From an uncultured Woeseiaceae bacterium (GTDB taxonomy: Bacteria > Pseudomonadota > Gammaproteobacteria > Steroidobacterales > Woeseiaceae): a DNA stretch of 64,000 nt. The stretch spans positions 124,001 to 188,000 of the forward strand of contig CALZMQ010000019.1 in NCBI GenBank assembly GCA_945788625.1, written 5' to 3'. The notes beneath the pieces were generated by a model. It had not been told where the DNA came from and did not search any database. It saw nothing but the letters and a program-made list of their open reading frames with translations. Position numbers and translations under genes: made by a program. The number at the start of each line of letters is the position of its first letter. The stretch's first letter is position 1. Positions 26,553 to 35,024 of this stretch are shown piece after piece.

Positions 26553-28163
26553 TTATTGTTCCCAGCGGATTCCCAGAAGGAACTGGTTGCGCCCGTACTC
26601 GATGCGCGTGTCGTTGGAGATGGTCTCGCGGTAGCGGGCTTCGCCGACCAGGCTGATATGCCGGGTCATACGGAAGGTGCCGGAAACACCGAAGTCTGCC
26701 GACTCCTGCGTCTTGCGGCCGGCGGCCGGATTGTGGAATGCGAACGCAGCGGGATAGTCGTACAGACGGTAGGCGCCCTCGACTTCAAGGTCGAAACGAT
26801 CGCCGGGCGACCAGCGAAAATCGACGCTGAAACTGTCGCGCGTGTAGTCGTTGTAGCCGACGTGCTTGTCCGTCCGTTCCGTGCGCTCGACGTCGAAGCC
26901 GAACCACATGCTGTCGGTAATGCGCTGTCGGGCCCTGAGCCCAAGCGACAGGTAGTCGTAGCGGACGTTCGGGTTGCCGATGCGCTGCTGACCGTCGAGA
27001 TCGTAGGACGGCCGGTCACCGAAGCGGCGGCTGTAGCCCTCGGCGGTCAAACGGAACAGCGAGGTTCGCGTGAACTTGTACTGGCCGTAGAGGCGCAGGA
27101 ACAGGTATTCGTGATCGTACTCGGGCAGGACCTCGGTCTCCTCGTAGTTCCAGAGCTGACCCTTGAACTTCGCGCCGATCGACAAGCGCTCGTGCGCTTG
27201 CCGGAAGATGAGTTCCGGGCCGTAGCGCAGGTAGTTCATGCGGTCGTCGACGTCCACGCCGCCGACGTTGCGGATGACGCCGTCGTCGGGGTCGTAATAA
27301 AACTCATTGTGCTGCGCCACCTTGAACGCGCTGCGGACTTCGCGTTTGCGCGAACCCACCCTGCGTTTGTACTCACTGCCGAAGCTCGCTTCCTGCACGT
27401 ACTCGTTGCCGTTCTCGAGTTCCTTGTCCTGGTAGTAGCGGCCGGCGAGCCGATAGGCCGCGTAGAAGCCCTCGAATGGCAGGCTGTTGACGCGATATTT
27501 CGCGGAGAGACTGACCGGCATGAACGCCCCGCTCTGTGCAGTCGGCGTCACGAGCGGCAGGTTCGGGTCGGAGAAATCAACGTAATCCTGGCCCGGCGTG
27601 CGAAATATATTGTCGTCGTTGCCGAAGCTCACCCGGGCGCGAAATTCGAGGTCGGCAAAGCTTCTCTTTTTCCTGCGTTCAGCCACGCGGACCTCGAACT
27701 CATCAGGCCTGCTTGCTTGTGCATCGCGGATGCGGGAAATGGCGACAACGGCGAAGCGTTGCAGTTTCTTGTTCGATGCCTGGTCGCGGACCAGGCGGAA
27801 CCAGCGCAGTGCTTCCGCGGTGTTGCCGGCCGCGTAGGCGTTCAGTCCGAGGTTGTATTGCGTTGCCACGCGCAGTGTGGGGTCCTGCAGTGCTTTGGTC
27901 AGGGACTCACGGGCGCGGATGTACTGCATCGCTTTGTAGTGGGCGACACCCGTGTTGTAGTGCAACAGCGGCGTGTCCATACCCTCGTCCTCTGCCTGCC
28001 GATAGCGCAGCAGGGCGGCCCAGTAAAGGTCGTCGCGGAACAGGCGATTGCCGTCCTCGAAATACTGCCCGGCCGTCATCGCCGAGGCCTGGTGGGCCGG
28101 CGCGAACAGGGCCAGTACGGCCAATAGCAGTAGTGCGCTGAGGATTTGTGAGTTCTTTACCAT
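26553..28163 (-). CDS. TPR protein with a C-terminal outer-membrane beta-barrel
   Basis: The product of about 536 residues has a signal peptide (ILSALLLLAVLALFAPAHQASA), then TPR-like helices to residue 140 (AGQYFEDGNRLFRDDLYWAALLRY, LHYNTGVAHYKAMQYIRARE, ATQYNLGLNAYAAGNTAEAL). From about residue 165 the sequence alternates polar and hydrophobic residues in many strands (RARVSFGNDDNIFRTPG to GRNQFLLGIRWEQ), as in outer-membrane barrels. The TPR-plus-barrel layout recalls SlaM-type secretion or polysaccharide-export proteins such as AlgK/AlgE fusions, but no specific family is claimed. A strong terminator separates it from the acidic-protein gene upstream. Confidence 0.7.
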   Translation of the reverse strand: MVKNSQILSALLLLAVLALFAPAHQASAMTAGQYFEDGNRLFRDDLYWAALLRYRQAEDEGMDTPLLHYNTGVAHYKAMQYIRARESLTKALQDPTLRVATQYNLGLNAYAAGNTAEALRWFRLVRDQASNKKLQRFAVVAISRIRDAQASRPDEFEVRVAERRKKRSFADLEFRARVSFGNDDNIFRTPGQDYVDFSDPNLPLVTPTAQSGAFMPVSLSAKYRVNSLPFEGFYAAYRLAGRYYQDKELENGNEYVQEASFGSEYKRRVGSRKREVRSAFKVAQHNEFYYDPDDGVIRNVGGVDVDDRMNYLRYGPELIFRQAHERLSIGAKFKGQLWNYEETEVLPEYDHEYLFLRLYGQYKFTRTSLFRLTAEGYSRRFGDRPSYDLDGQQRIGNPNVRYDYLSLGLRARQRITDSMWFGFDVERTERTDKHVGYNDYTRDSFSVDFRWSPGDRFDLEVEGAYRLYDYPAAFAFHNPAAGRKTQESADFGVSGTFRMTRHISLVGEARYRETISNDTRIEYGRNQFLLGIRWEQ

Positions 28164-28239
28164 GGGTGCCAAGCGGTCGAACGTTATGTCAGGTCAGAAG
28201 ATTAACGGCATTGCCGGTATCAAAACTATGACGTGGCGC

Positions 28240-28278
28240 AAAAAAATCCCCCTGAATGGGCTCCAAACAGGGGGATTT
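28240..28278 (-). terminator. Rho-independent terminator after the acidic-protein gene
   Basis: Perfect 11-bp arms AAATCCCCCTG and CAGGGGGATTT enclose a 13-base loop. On the minus strand the stem is followed by a run of seven T. It ends the sigma/anti-sigma/acidic-protein transcript about 50 bases after the last stop. Confidence 0.9.
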
Positions 28279-28325
28279 CGCCGAATCAGGCAGTTTGCGG
28301 CCGATTTCGGCCGGAAGAGGCCCGC

Positions 28326-28847
28326 TTAGTCGGCGCTGTCGTCACCGACGTCATCGCCGCCCTCGCCGTCGTCGTCTTCCTCGTCGTCCTCTTCGAATTC
28401 GTCGTCGTCGACGTCTTCACCGTCCTCGAAGTCGTCCTCGTCTTCCATTTCGTCTTCTTCGAACTCATCGTCGTCTTCGAAGCCGTCGTCGAACTCGTCA
28501 TCGGACTCTTCGTCGCCGAAGTCATCTTCGTCAGACTCGTTCTCGTCCTCGTCTTCCATTTCGTCCTCTTCGGATTCGTCCTCATCGGACTCTTCTTCGT
28601 CGGACTCGTCATCCGACTCGTCATCCGACTCGTCGTCGTCCTCTTCCTCGTCTTCCCAGTCGTCGTCGCCGACATCGTCGTCATCGGGACCGCGCATTTC
28701 CGAGATTGCCTCGTCGAGCTCGGCAGGGTCGTCAAGGACCGTCATCGTCACGTCGAGATCTTCCAGATCGTCGGCGCGCACGGTCGTCGGGAAAAACGCA
28801 ATCAGGGTCAGCGCCAGGACTGCGAAAAATACGTTTAGCTGTTTCAT
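28326..28847 (-). CDS. Exported, extremely acidic low-complexity protein
   Basis: A signal peptide (LNVFFAVLALTLIAFFPTTVRA) is followed by about 30 ordinary residues (DDLEDLDVTMTVLDDPAEL to MRG). The remaining 120 residues are almost only Asp, Glu and Ser with scattered Gly, Phe and Met, for example GDDDWEDEEEDDDESDDES. The mature protein would be strongly negative and disordered, and could bind cations or basic proteins; that is inference. GGAG precedes the ATG. It starts 12 bases after the anti-sigma-like gene and so belongs to that operon. It matches no family I recognise. The repetitive DNA on the opposite strand gives open frames that are artefacts. Confidence 0.75.
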   Translation of the reverse strand: MKQLNVFFAVLALTLIAFFPTTVRADDLEDLDVTMTVLDDPAELDEAISEMRGPDDDDVGDDDWEDEEEDDDESDDESDDESDEEESDEDESEEDEMEDEDENESDEDDFGDEESDDEFDDGFEDDDEFEEDEMEDEDDFEDGEDVDDDEFEEDDEEDDDGEGGDDVGDDSAD

Positions 28848-28859
28848 TGACCTACTCCG

Positions 28860-29396
28860 TTAGCTCACTTCTATGTGCAACCGAAACGTCCGGTCACGAT
28901 CGTTGTGTTCGAGACGCGCAAGCACTTCGCCACCGATGGGGGATACGGCGATCAGCTCGAGCGGCAGCAGATTCCGGCCTTCCTTGAGGCTCGTCTGCCA
29001 GGCGATTTCACGTTGTCCGGGAAAACCCGCGAGTTCTATGCCGTCCGGCAGTGTCACGGTCAGGGTCGCCGTTTCCAGCGCCGCTGCCGATGCAAACACC
29101 AGGTTAACGGTGCGCGGCTGCTCCAGCGTCATCGTGATTTCGGGAATGCCCTGCGTGGCCGTAGGCGAGTCCGGCGTCGTCAGGAAGAAACCACCGATCA
29201 ACCAGAGAACGAGCCCGGCCGCAATCGCAGAACCGAATCCCGTCATGACCCAGAGCTTGCGCTGCCGGCGCGAGCCCTCGTGGGTCGCGCGTGCCAGCGC
29301 CTGGTCGTAGAAAGCTGCGGTCGCCTCGGGCATCGGGTAGTCCTTTAACAGTGCCTGGATCTCCTGATCCTGCTTGTCGTTGATGTCACTATTCAT
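28860..29396 (-). CDS. Putative membrane anti-sigma factor
   Basis: The 178-residue protein has a short cytoplasmic N-terminus (QDQEIQALLKDYPMPEATAAFYDQAL), one membrane helix near residues 50-72 (VMTGFGSAIAAGLVLWLIGGFFL) and a periplasmic beta-rich domain (TLTVTLPDGIELAGFPGQ). This layout and the position 35 bases after an ECF sigma gene fit an anti-sigma factor. The zinc-binding HxxxCxxC motif of ZAS-type anti-sigmas is absent. It is probably the sensor for an envelope signal. Confidence 0.65.
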   Translation of the reverse strand: MNSDINDKQDQEIQALLKDYPMPEATAAFYDQALARATHEGSRRQRKLWVMTGFGSAIAAGLVLWLIGGFFLTTPDSPTATQGIPEITMTLEQPRTVNLVFASAAALETATLTVTLPDGIELAGFPGQREIAWQTSLKEGRNLLPLELIAVSPIGGEVLARLEHNDRDRTFRLHIEVS

Positions 29397-29431
29397 GATT
29401 TCGTCCTGCCTGAACCCTTAAACGAACGTAC

Positions 29432-29965
29432 TCAGAAAAAGGTTCCGGTTTGCGTCAATATTTCCCGTAACCGGGCCCTGGCACGGTGCAGCCGCGACTT
29501 GACGGTGCCTACCGGTATGCCTATAAGGTCTTGAATTTCAGTCAGTTTGTAACCTTCGGTGTCGTGCAGAAGCACGATCTGGCGATGCTCGTCGCTGAGC
29601 TGGGACAAAGCGCGGTCGAGCTGCCGCATTTTCTCCATGCGTTCGTTATCGTGCACCGGGTCTTCCGTGCCGGGCAGTCCGGAGAGCCCTTCCCCCGGAA
29701 GGTGGCCTTCCTCGACCGTAAGCATGCGCCGCCTGCTGAAGCGCCGCTGCTCGTCGATAAAGAGGTTATACATAACGCGTGACAGCCAGGACGCCGGTGC
29801 GTCGATTTCCACCAGGTCGTCGAGCTTGCCGTAGGCTTTGATGAGCAGCTCCTGGAACAGGTCTTCCGCTTCCGCCTTGCTGCCGGTCAGGCGCCACGCA
29901 AGGCGGTACAGCCGGTCGAAATGCGGCCGCACCAGCTTTTCGAAAGTGTCACTCTGCTGACTTAT
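29432..29965 (-). CDS. ECF RNA polymerase sigma factor
   Basis: The protein has region 2 (HFDRLYRLAWRLTGSKAEAEDLFQELLIKAYGKL, then ASWLSRVMYNLFIDEQRR) and region 4 (LDRALSQLSDEHRQIVLLHDTEGYKLTEIQDLIGIPVGTVKSRLHRARARLRE), as in RpoE-like sigma factors. The start is a puzzle. No ATG or GTG lies at the expected place: the codon 8 bases after the sequence GAAGGGA is ATA (29963-29965), overlapping the TAA of the upstream gene. Alternatives are GTG at 29930-29932, which trims the N-terminus, or a frame open to 30058. The coordinates given use the ATA position. Confidence 0.85.
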   Translation of the reverse strand: MSQQSDTFEKLVRPHFDRLYRLAWRLTGSKAEAEDLFQELLIKAYGKLDDLVEIDAPASWLSRVMYNLFIDEQRRFSRRRMLTVEEGHLPGEGLSGLPGTEDPVHDNERMEKMRQLDRALSQLSDEHRQIVLLHDTEGYKLTEIQDLIGIPVGTVKSRLHRARARLREILTQTGTFF

Positions 29966-30720
29966 GGTTCGCTTCCCTTCTTTACGAACACGTAGTTTCT
30001 GTGATGAACGTTCGGTCGCACATGGTCGTAGTTCGCAAATTCGGAAAAATGCACCCACTCGCCGCGGCCCTTCCTCGACCAGCTGCGGTGATCTTCGGGC
30101 GACACGTGATAGAAGAAACCGTCGTAGCCGAGCCCGGTCAGGAATCCGAACAAGTCACCTTGCCGGGCTTCCGAATCGTGGCACTCGAATAGCAATGTCG
30201 GGCGATCGCGCAGCAATAGTTGCTCCCCGCCTTCGAATACCGGCAGTTCGTGGCCCTCGACATCACACTTGATGAAACTGACCTTGCCGAGGCCGTGCTC
30301 CGTGGCGTAATCGTCAAGCCTGATGACGGGAATATCGATGGACTCCACTGCATCGTCACCCTCGAAGTCGAAACTCGCCATGCCCGATCCCGCCTCGGGG
30401 CGGCGCATCGTCAGCACGCCCGGATTGGCGGACAATCCCTGGTTCACGATGGTCATATTGTCGAGCCGGAAGCTCTCCCGGACCTGCTCGAGATGAACAC
30501 CGAGCTCTGGCTGTGCCTCGAACGCGACGAGTCTGCCGCCGGGCCCGGCCGCACGCGACAGGTAGATGGAAAACACACCCTTGTTCGCCCCGATATCGAG
30601 CACGGTGCTGCCCGCGAGGTCTGCGGTTCGAACGTACTGGATGGAGGGCACTTCGGACTTGAAACGCAGCCGCCAGCAGCGGTGCACCATGTGCAGCCTT
30701 TCGTAGGTACTTAGTGACAT
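29962..30720 (-). CDS. FkbM family methyltransferase
   Basis: The 252-residue protein has the FkbM SAM-binding start VLDIGANKGVFSIYLSRAAGPGGRLVAFEAQPELG (residues 35-69) and the later motif VSFIKCDVEGHELPVFEGGEQLL, both diagnostic. FkbM enzymes O-methylate sugars or small metabolites, often on surface glycans; the substrate here is unknown. Its stop overlaps the region where the ECF sigma gene should begin, so the two are likely coupled and the methyltransferase may be the first gene of the operon. Confidence 0.88.
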   Translation of the reverse strand: MSLSTYERLHMVHRCWRLRFKSEVPSIQYVRTADLAGSTVLDIGANKGVFSIYLSRAAGPGGRLVAFEAQPELGVHLEQVRESFRLDNMTIVNQGLSANPGVLTMRRPEAGSGMASFDFEGDDAVESIDIPVIRLDDYATEHGLGKVSFIKCDVEGHELPVFEGGEQLLLRDRPTLLFECHDSEARQGDLFGFLTGLGYDGFFYHVSPEDHRSWSRKGRGEWVHFSEFANYDHVRPNVHHRNYVFVKKGSEP

Positions 30721-30828
30721 AAACGTCCTGTCCCGTTTGAGGCACGGATTGTCGCATAGACGGACACTTTATCTACAGGCGCTTAATCTGAAGCTAAAAT
30801 GGCACTACGTTGGGGAGGAGTGCATATC

Positions 30829-31302
30829 ATGACGTCGTTCAAGATCAATACCGAATCCGTGGACTTCGATGGCGACCCGGGCACGCCGTTGCTGTGGGTC
30901 ATTCGCGATCACCTGAACCTGACCGGCACCAAGTACGGCTGTGGTATCGGGCAGTGCGGGTCCTGCATCGTGCACGTCGATGGCCGCGCAGCCGTATCCT
31001 GCGTCATGCCTGTCTCCGGCGTGGATGGCCGGTCGATTACGACGATCGAGGGGCTTGCTGCCACGCAGGCGGAGCCGCACCCGGTGCAGCAGGCATGGCT
31101 GGAGCTCGACGTACCGCAGTGCGGCTTTTGCCAGCCCGGGCAGATCATGGCAACCGTCGATTTTCTGAAAAGGCATCCAAGACCGACGGATGAAGACATC
31201 GACAAGAACATCACCAACCTCTGCCGCTGTGGCACCTACGTGCGCATCCGCAAAGCGATTCACCGCGCAGCGGAGCTGATGGCAGCGGGAGAAGGGACAT
31301 GA
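30829..31302 (+). CDS. Molybdenum hydroxylase small subunit, two [2Fe-2S] clusters (IorA-like)
   Basis: The 157-residue iron-sulfur subunit has the plant-type cluster site YGCGIGQCGSCIVHVDG with a distal Cys in AVSCVMP, and the second cluster site CGFCQPG with CRCGTY. It passes electrons from the molybdenum site. This short form without a FAD subunit is typical of isoquinoline 1-oxidoreductase-like enzymes. The ATG at 30829 has GGGGAGGAG 8-9 bases upstream; an upstream in-frame ATG at 30799 is less likely. ATGA overlap couples it to the large subunit. Confidence 0.94.
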   Translation: MTSFKINTESVDFDGDPGTPLLWVIRDHLNLTGTKYGCGIGQCGSCIVHVDGRAAVSCVMPVSGVDGRSITTIEGLAATQAEPHPVQQAWLELDVPQCGFCQPGQIMATVDFLKRHPRPTDEDIDKNITNLCRCGTYVRIRKAIHRAAELMAAGEGT

Positions 31303-33533
31303 GCGCGCGAGTGCATGACATCACCCTGAATCGCCGGCAGTTCCTGATTGTCGGCAGCAGCGTCGCCGGCGGCCTGGTGCTGGGGTTGCCCGCGATCGGT
31401 GCCGATCACGGCGACAGCGAACGCATGATCGGTTACTTCATCGAGATTGCGAGCGATGGCAGCGTCGTGATCGGCAGCAATCAGCCCGAGCTCGGCCAGG
31501 GCGTGCGTACTGCCCTGCCCATGCTGGTTGCCGAAGAACTGGACGTCGAATGGTCGAAGGTCAGCGTGCGGCAAATGCCGCTTGGAATCGTCAAAACCGC
31601 CGATGGCTACACATGGAAGTACGGTGGCCAGGGTGTCGGTGGCAGCACGGGCCTGACCAGCAACTGGGACTATATGCGCCAGATCGGCGCGACCGCCCGG
31701 CAACAACTGATCAGGGCGGCAGCCGAGCGGCTCGGAGTCCGTGCACATCAGTGCACGACGCGGCCCGGCGTCGTGACCTGTGGCAGCCTGGGCACCGAGA
31801 TCCCGTACGGTGATCTTGTCGCCGACGCCGCGCAGCTCGATGTGCCGGACGAAGCGCCGCCACTTAAAGACATCGACGACTACCGGATCATTGGCACGCA
31901 GCAAAAGACCATCGATGCGCTCGACATGGTAACGGGCAGGACGCGCTTCGGCATCGACACGGTCGAACCTGACATGCGTTATGCCGTAATCGCGCGAGCG
32001 CCGGTACTCAATGCCCGCGTCAAGTCGTTCGACGATAATGATGCACGCAAGATCGACGGCGTGCTCGATGTATTCACAATAGAGGGGCCGGAGCCCGGCG
32101 CTCCGTACACGATTCTCGCCAGCGGCGTGGCCGTGGTTGCCGACTCTACCTGGGCCGCGATGAAAGGCCGTGACGCATTGCAGATCCAATGGCACGAGAG
32201 TGCCAATGCAACGGACAGCAGTGAGAAATTCTGGCGGGAAAACGAGGCGGCGCTCGAGACCACCGGACAGGTCGTGCTCGATGACGGCGACTTCGACACG
32301 GCAATGGCATCGGCGGTCAAAGTCGTCGAAGGGCGGTACCGCGTGCCGTTCGTTTCGCACGCACCGCTGGAGCCGCAGAATTGCTACGCATACGTGCAGG
32401 AGGATCGCTGCCACATCATCGCGCCCACGCAAATGCCGAGCGGTGCCTCACGTGCCGCCGCCGCGGTGACGGGAATTCCCCGCGAGCATATCCACGTCGA
32501 TATGACGCGCGTCGGCGGTGGCTTCGGCCGCAGGCTGACCAACGACTACGTTGCCGAAGCCGCAATGATCTCGAAGCAGACCGGGTGGCCCATCAAGCTG
32601 CTGTGGTCGCGTGAAGACGATATCAGGAACGACTTTTACCGGCCGGGCGGCTTGCACGAGCTACGTGCGGGCGTTGACGCGGACGGCAAGGTCGTGGCGT
32701 GGACGCAGCGCCTCGCCAGCGGCAGCAAGTACTACCGCCGGCCGAACATGCCGGATGAGAACCTGTGGCAGGCGGAACTTTATCCCGACGATTTCCCAAA
32801 GGGGCTCGTCGACAACCTGCGCCTCGAGTATTTCCACAACACAATCGGCTTGCCACGCGGCTCATGGCGTGCGCCGGCGCACACCGCCAATGCCTTCGTG
32901 ATCCAGAGTTTCCTCGATGAGCTGGCGCACGCAAGCGGGCAGGACCCGCTACAGCTGCGCCTCGACATGCTCGGGGACGAGCGCGAGTTGCCGTACAACG
33001 GCCACGGCGGGCCGACCTTCAACCCGGGGCGGCTGTCGCGGCTGATTCGCTTCGTGGCCGACCGTATCGATTATGGCGTCGAGCGGCCGGCAGGCCGCGG
33101 CGTCGGACTCGCCACGCACTTCACCTTCGGCGGCTACGCGGCGCATGCGATCGAGGTGACGGTATCGGATGACGGGCGGCTCGGTATCGAGCGCATCGTG
33201 GCGGCGATCGACTGTGGCCTGGCCGTTCACCCGAACGCGGTAAGAGCGCAGCTCGAGGGTGGCACGATAGACGGTCTGAGTACTGCGCTGGGCCTTGAAA
33301 TCACGGTCCGCGACGGCAAGGTGCAGCAGAGCAATTTCCACGATTACCCGCTCGCGCGCATCGCGGCAATACCGGCCGCGTTCGAAACGCACATCCTGCC
33401 TTACGACGATGTGCCCACGGGGGTTGGCGAGATCGTACTGCCGTCGGCGGCACCGGCGTTAGCCAATGCCATTTTCGCCGCGAGCGGCAAACGCATCAGG
33501 AACCTGCCTATAGGCGACCAGCTGGCCGCGTGA
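31299..33533 (+). CDS. Molybdenum hydroxylase large subunit (IorB-like), Tat-exported
   Basis: The 744-residue catalytic subunit carries a twin-arginine signal (NRRQFLIVGSSVAGGLVLGL), so it probably acts in the periplasm. Molybdopterin-cytosine-dinucleotide sites are seen in GSNQPELGQGVRTALPML, MTRVGGGFGRRLTNDYVAEAA and GSWRAPAHTANAFV. The catalytic Glu lies in TGVGEIVLPSAAPALANAIF near the C-terminus. The family hydroxylates aldehydes or N-heterocycles; substrate is not determined. No XdhC-type chaperone or cytochrome subunit follows. It converges on ctaB with 3 bases between the stops. Confidence 0.93.
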   Translation: MSARVHDITLNRRQFLIVGSSVAGGLVLGLPAIGADHGDSERMIGYFIEIASDGSVVIGSNQPELGQGVRTALPMLVAEELDVEWSKVSVRQMPLGIVKTADGYTWKYGGQGVGGSTGLTSNWDYMRQIGATARQQLIRAAAERLGVRAHQCTTRPGVVTCGSLGTEIPYGDLVADAAQLDVPDEAPPLKDIDDYRIIGTQQKTIDALDMVTGRTRFGIDTVEPDMRYAVIARAPVLNARVKSFDDNDARKIDGVLDVFTIEGPEPGAPYTILASGVAVVADSTWAAMKGRDALQIQWHESANATDSSEKFWRENEAALETTGQVVLDDGDFDTAMASAVKVVEGRYRVPFVSHAPLEPQNCYAYVQEDRCHIIAPTQMPSGASRAAAAVTGIPREHIHVDMTRVGGGFGRRLTNDYVAEAAMISKQTGWPIKLLWSREDDIRNDFYRPGGLHELRAGVDADGKVVAWTQRLASGSKYYRRPNMPDENLWQAELYPDDFPKGLVDNLRLEYFHNTIGLPRGSWRAPAHTANAFVIQSFLDELAHASGQDPLQLRLDMLGDERELPYNGHGGPTFNPGRLSRLIRFVADRIDYGVERPAGRGVGLATHFTFGGYAAHAIEVTVSDDGRLGIERIVAAIDCGLAVHPNAVRAQLEGGTIDGLSTALGLEITVRDGKVQQSNFHDYPLARIAAIPAAFETHILPYDDVPTGVGEIVLPSAAPALANAIFAASGKRIRNLPIGDQLAA

Positions 33534-33536
33534 TGC

Positions 33537-34442
33537 TCAGAAATCGATCTGGAACAGCAGGTAGTGATCGATCAGTATCGCCGCGAACATGAAGCCTAAG
33601 TAGCTGATCGAAAACCTGAAGGTCTTCATGGGCAGCTCTTTGTCGCCGGGGACGCGGTACATCCGGATCGCGTAATAGAGGAAGTAACCGCCCAGCACCA
33701 GTGCCGTCAGCAGGTAAATGACGCCACTCATGCGAATCAGGTACGGCAGGATCGTTACGAGCACCAGCAGTATCGTGTACAGCAGAATGTTCAGCCGCGT
33801 ATAGGCTTCGCCGTGGGTGACCGGCAGCATCGGGATATCGACCTTCGCGTACTCGTCTTTTCTGGCGATGGCCAGTGCCCAGAAATGCGGCGGCGTCCAG
33901 ACGAACACGATGAGGAACATCAGCAGCGCCCCGGTGCCGACTTCGTTGGTGACGGCCGTCCAGCCCAGGATGGGCGGCGCCGCACCGGCCGCGCCGCCGA
34001 TGACGATGTTTTGCGGTGTGGCGCGCTTCAGGAACATCGTGTAGACGACGGCATAGCCGATGAGCGAGATGAACGTCAGGACCGCGGTCAGCGGATTCAC
34101 GAGGAACCAGAGGATGATCATCGAGATGACGCACAGACCCGATGCAAACACCAGTGCGGCTTTTTCCGTGAGCTTGCCCTGAGGCAACGGCCGCCCGCGC
34201 GTGCGCATCATCTGAATGTCGATACGCGCGTCCAGCACATGATTGAAAACGGCGGCGGATGATGCGGCGAGGCCGATACCCAGGGTGCCGAATACCAGCG
34301 GCGCGATGCCGGGCCAGCCCGGCACCGAAACGAACATACCGACGATGGCGGTAAACACGATCAGCATGACCACGCGCGGCTTGGTCAGCTCGTAGTAGTC
34401 GCGCCAGTCTGTGTATGTCTCTACGTTCGCATTTACGCTCAT
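33537..34442 (-). CDS. ctaB: Protoheme IX farnesyltransferase (heme O synthase)
   Basis: The 301-residue membrane enzyme attaches a farnesyl group to heme B to form heme O. The prenyl diphosphate site NHVLDARIDIQMMRTRGRPLPQG and the start YYELTKPRVVMLIVFTAIVGMF are diagnostic, as is VFVWTPPHFWALAI. Nine helices are expected. It is last in the oxidase cluster, 6 bases after the Sco-like gene. Heme A synthase (ctaA), usually just before it, is absent. Confidence 0.96.
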   Translation of the reverse strand: MSVNANVETYTDWRDYYELTKPRVVMLIVFTAIVGMFVSVPGWPGIAPLVFGTLGIGLAASSAAVFNHVLDARIDIQMMRTRGRPLPQGKLTEKAALVFASGLCVISMIILWFLVNPLTAVLTFISLIGYAVVYTMFLKRATPQNIVIGGAAGAAPPILGWTAVTNEVGTGALLMFLIVFVWTPPHFWALAIARKDEYAKVDIPMLPVTHGEAYTRLNILLYTILLVLVTILPYLIRMSGVIYLLTALVLGGYFLYYAIRMYRVPGDKELPMKTFRFSISYLGFMFAAILIDHYLLFQIDF

Positions 34443-34448
34443 AGTCCC

Positions 34449-35024
34449 TTAACCGATACGAGAGAGCTTCAGCAGGCGCTTGATGTCCTCGACCATGTCA
34501 CTCGGGTCAATGTCCGGTCGGAAGTACATGACGAGATTCCCGAGGGGATCGACCAGGTAGTAGCCGCCCGCCGATTGTGTCGCGGGCTTCTTGTTGTGCA
34601 GCAGCTCACTGAAACTGCTGTCCCGGAGGGTAATCAGACCCGCGTGCTCGTCGGCGAGGAACACTGTATCGGGCGCAGTATCCCCGTGCAAGAAAACCCG
34701 CTCGAGGCGATCCATGGACTTGCCGAGCATGAGCCGCGACTGGCGCAGCGTATACAGCGCATGTTCGCAGTCCTCGTCGCACACTCCGCGGTTCTCGTAG
34801 ACCAGCAGCCAGGCCCCGTCGATGTGCTGGTTGATAGCCGAGTCCGGCAATACCTCGCCGATCCTGACGATTGGCTCCAGCAGGTCGCCATGGTTGGCGC
34901 GTCCCCCGGGCTGAAGTCCCTGGCCGCTGAAATACAGCCATGCCGCGAGGATCAGCGGGCCGAAAAACACCGTGGCGATCAGCGTGAGCTGCAGCCGGCC
35001 GCGTATGTCCTTGTTTTTCGTCAT
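34449..35024 (-). CDS. Membrane-anchored Sco-like protein of the oxidase cluster
   Basis: The 191-residue protein has an N-terminal membrane anchor (RLQLTLIATVFFGPLILAAWLYF) and a thioredoxin-like domain with the motif VCDEDCEHALYTL, a CxxxC in the place where Sco1 copper chaperones carry CPDVCP, followed by LVDPLGNLVMYFRPDIDPSDMVEDIKRLL. A similar unnamed gene sits between surf1 and ctaA in many gammaproteobacterial cox clusters. A role in copper delivery to the oxidase is inferred. The ATG at 35024 overlaps the surf1 stop by 4 bases. Confidence 0.75.
   Translation of the reverse strand: MTKNKDIRGRLQLTLIATVFFGPLILAAWLYFSGQGLQPGGRANHGDLLEPIVRIGEVLPDSAINQHIDGAWLLVYENRGVCDEDCEHALYTLRQSRLMLGKSMDRLERVFLHGDTAPDTVFLADEHAGLITLRDSSFSELLHNKKPATQSAGGYYLVDPLGNLVMYFRPDIDPSDMVEDIKRLLKLSRIG

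Noticed and set aside
26608-28127. Long plus-strand open frames opposite the TPR/barrel gene and uvrD
   Set aside because: They are antisense shadows in GC-rich DNA, with no signal peptide or domain, while the minus-strand genes have clear motifs.
28380-28640. Short direct repeats resembling a repeat array
   Set aside because: They are GAC/GAG/TCG codon repeats of the acidic protein; there are no unique spacers, so it is not a CRISPR array.
28233-28838. Long plus-strand open frames rich in Val, Phe and Leu, or Arg
   Set aside because: They are the antisense of the acidic protein gene; low-complexity codons leave other frames open.
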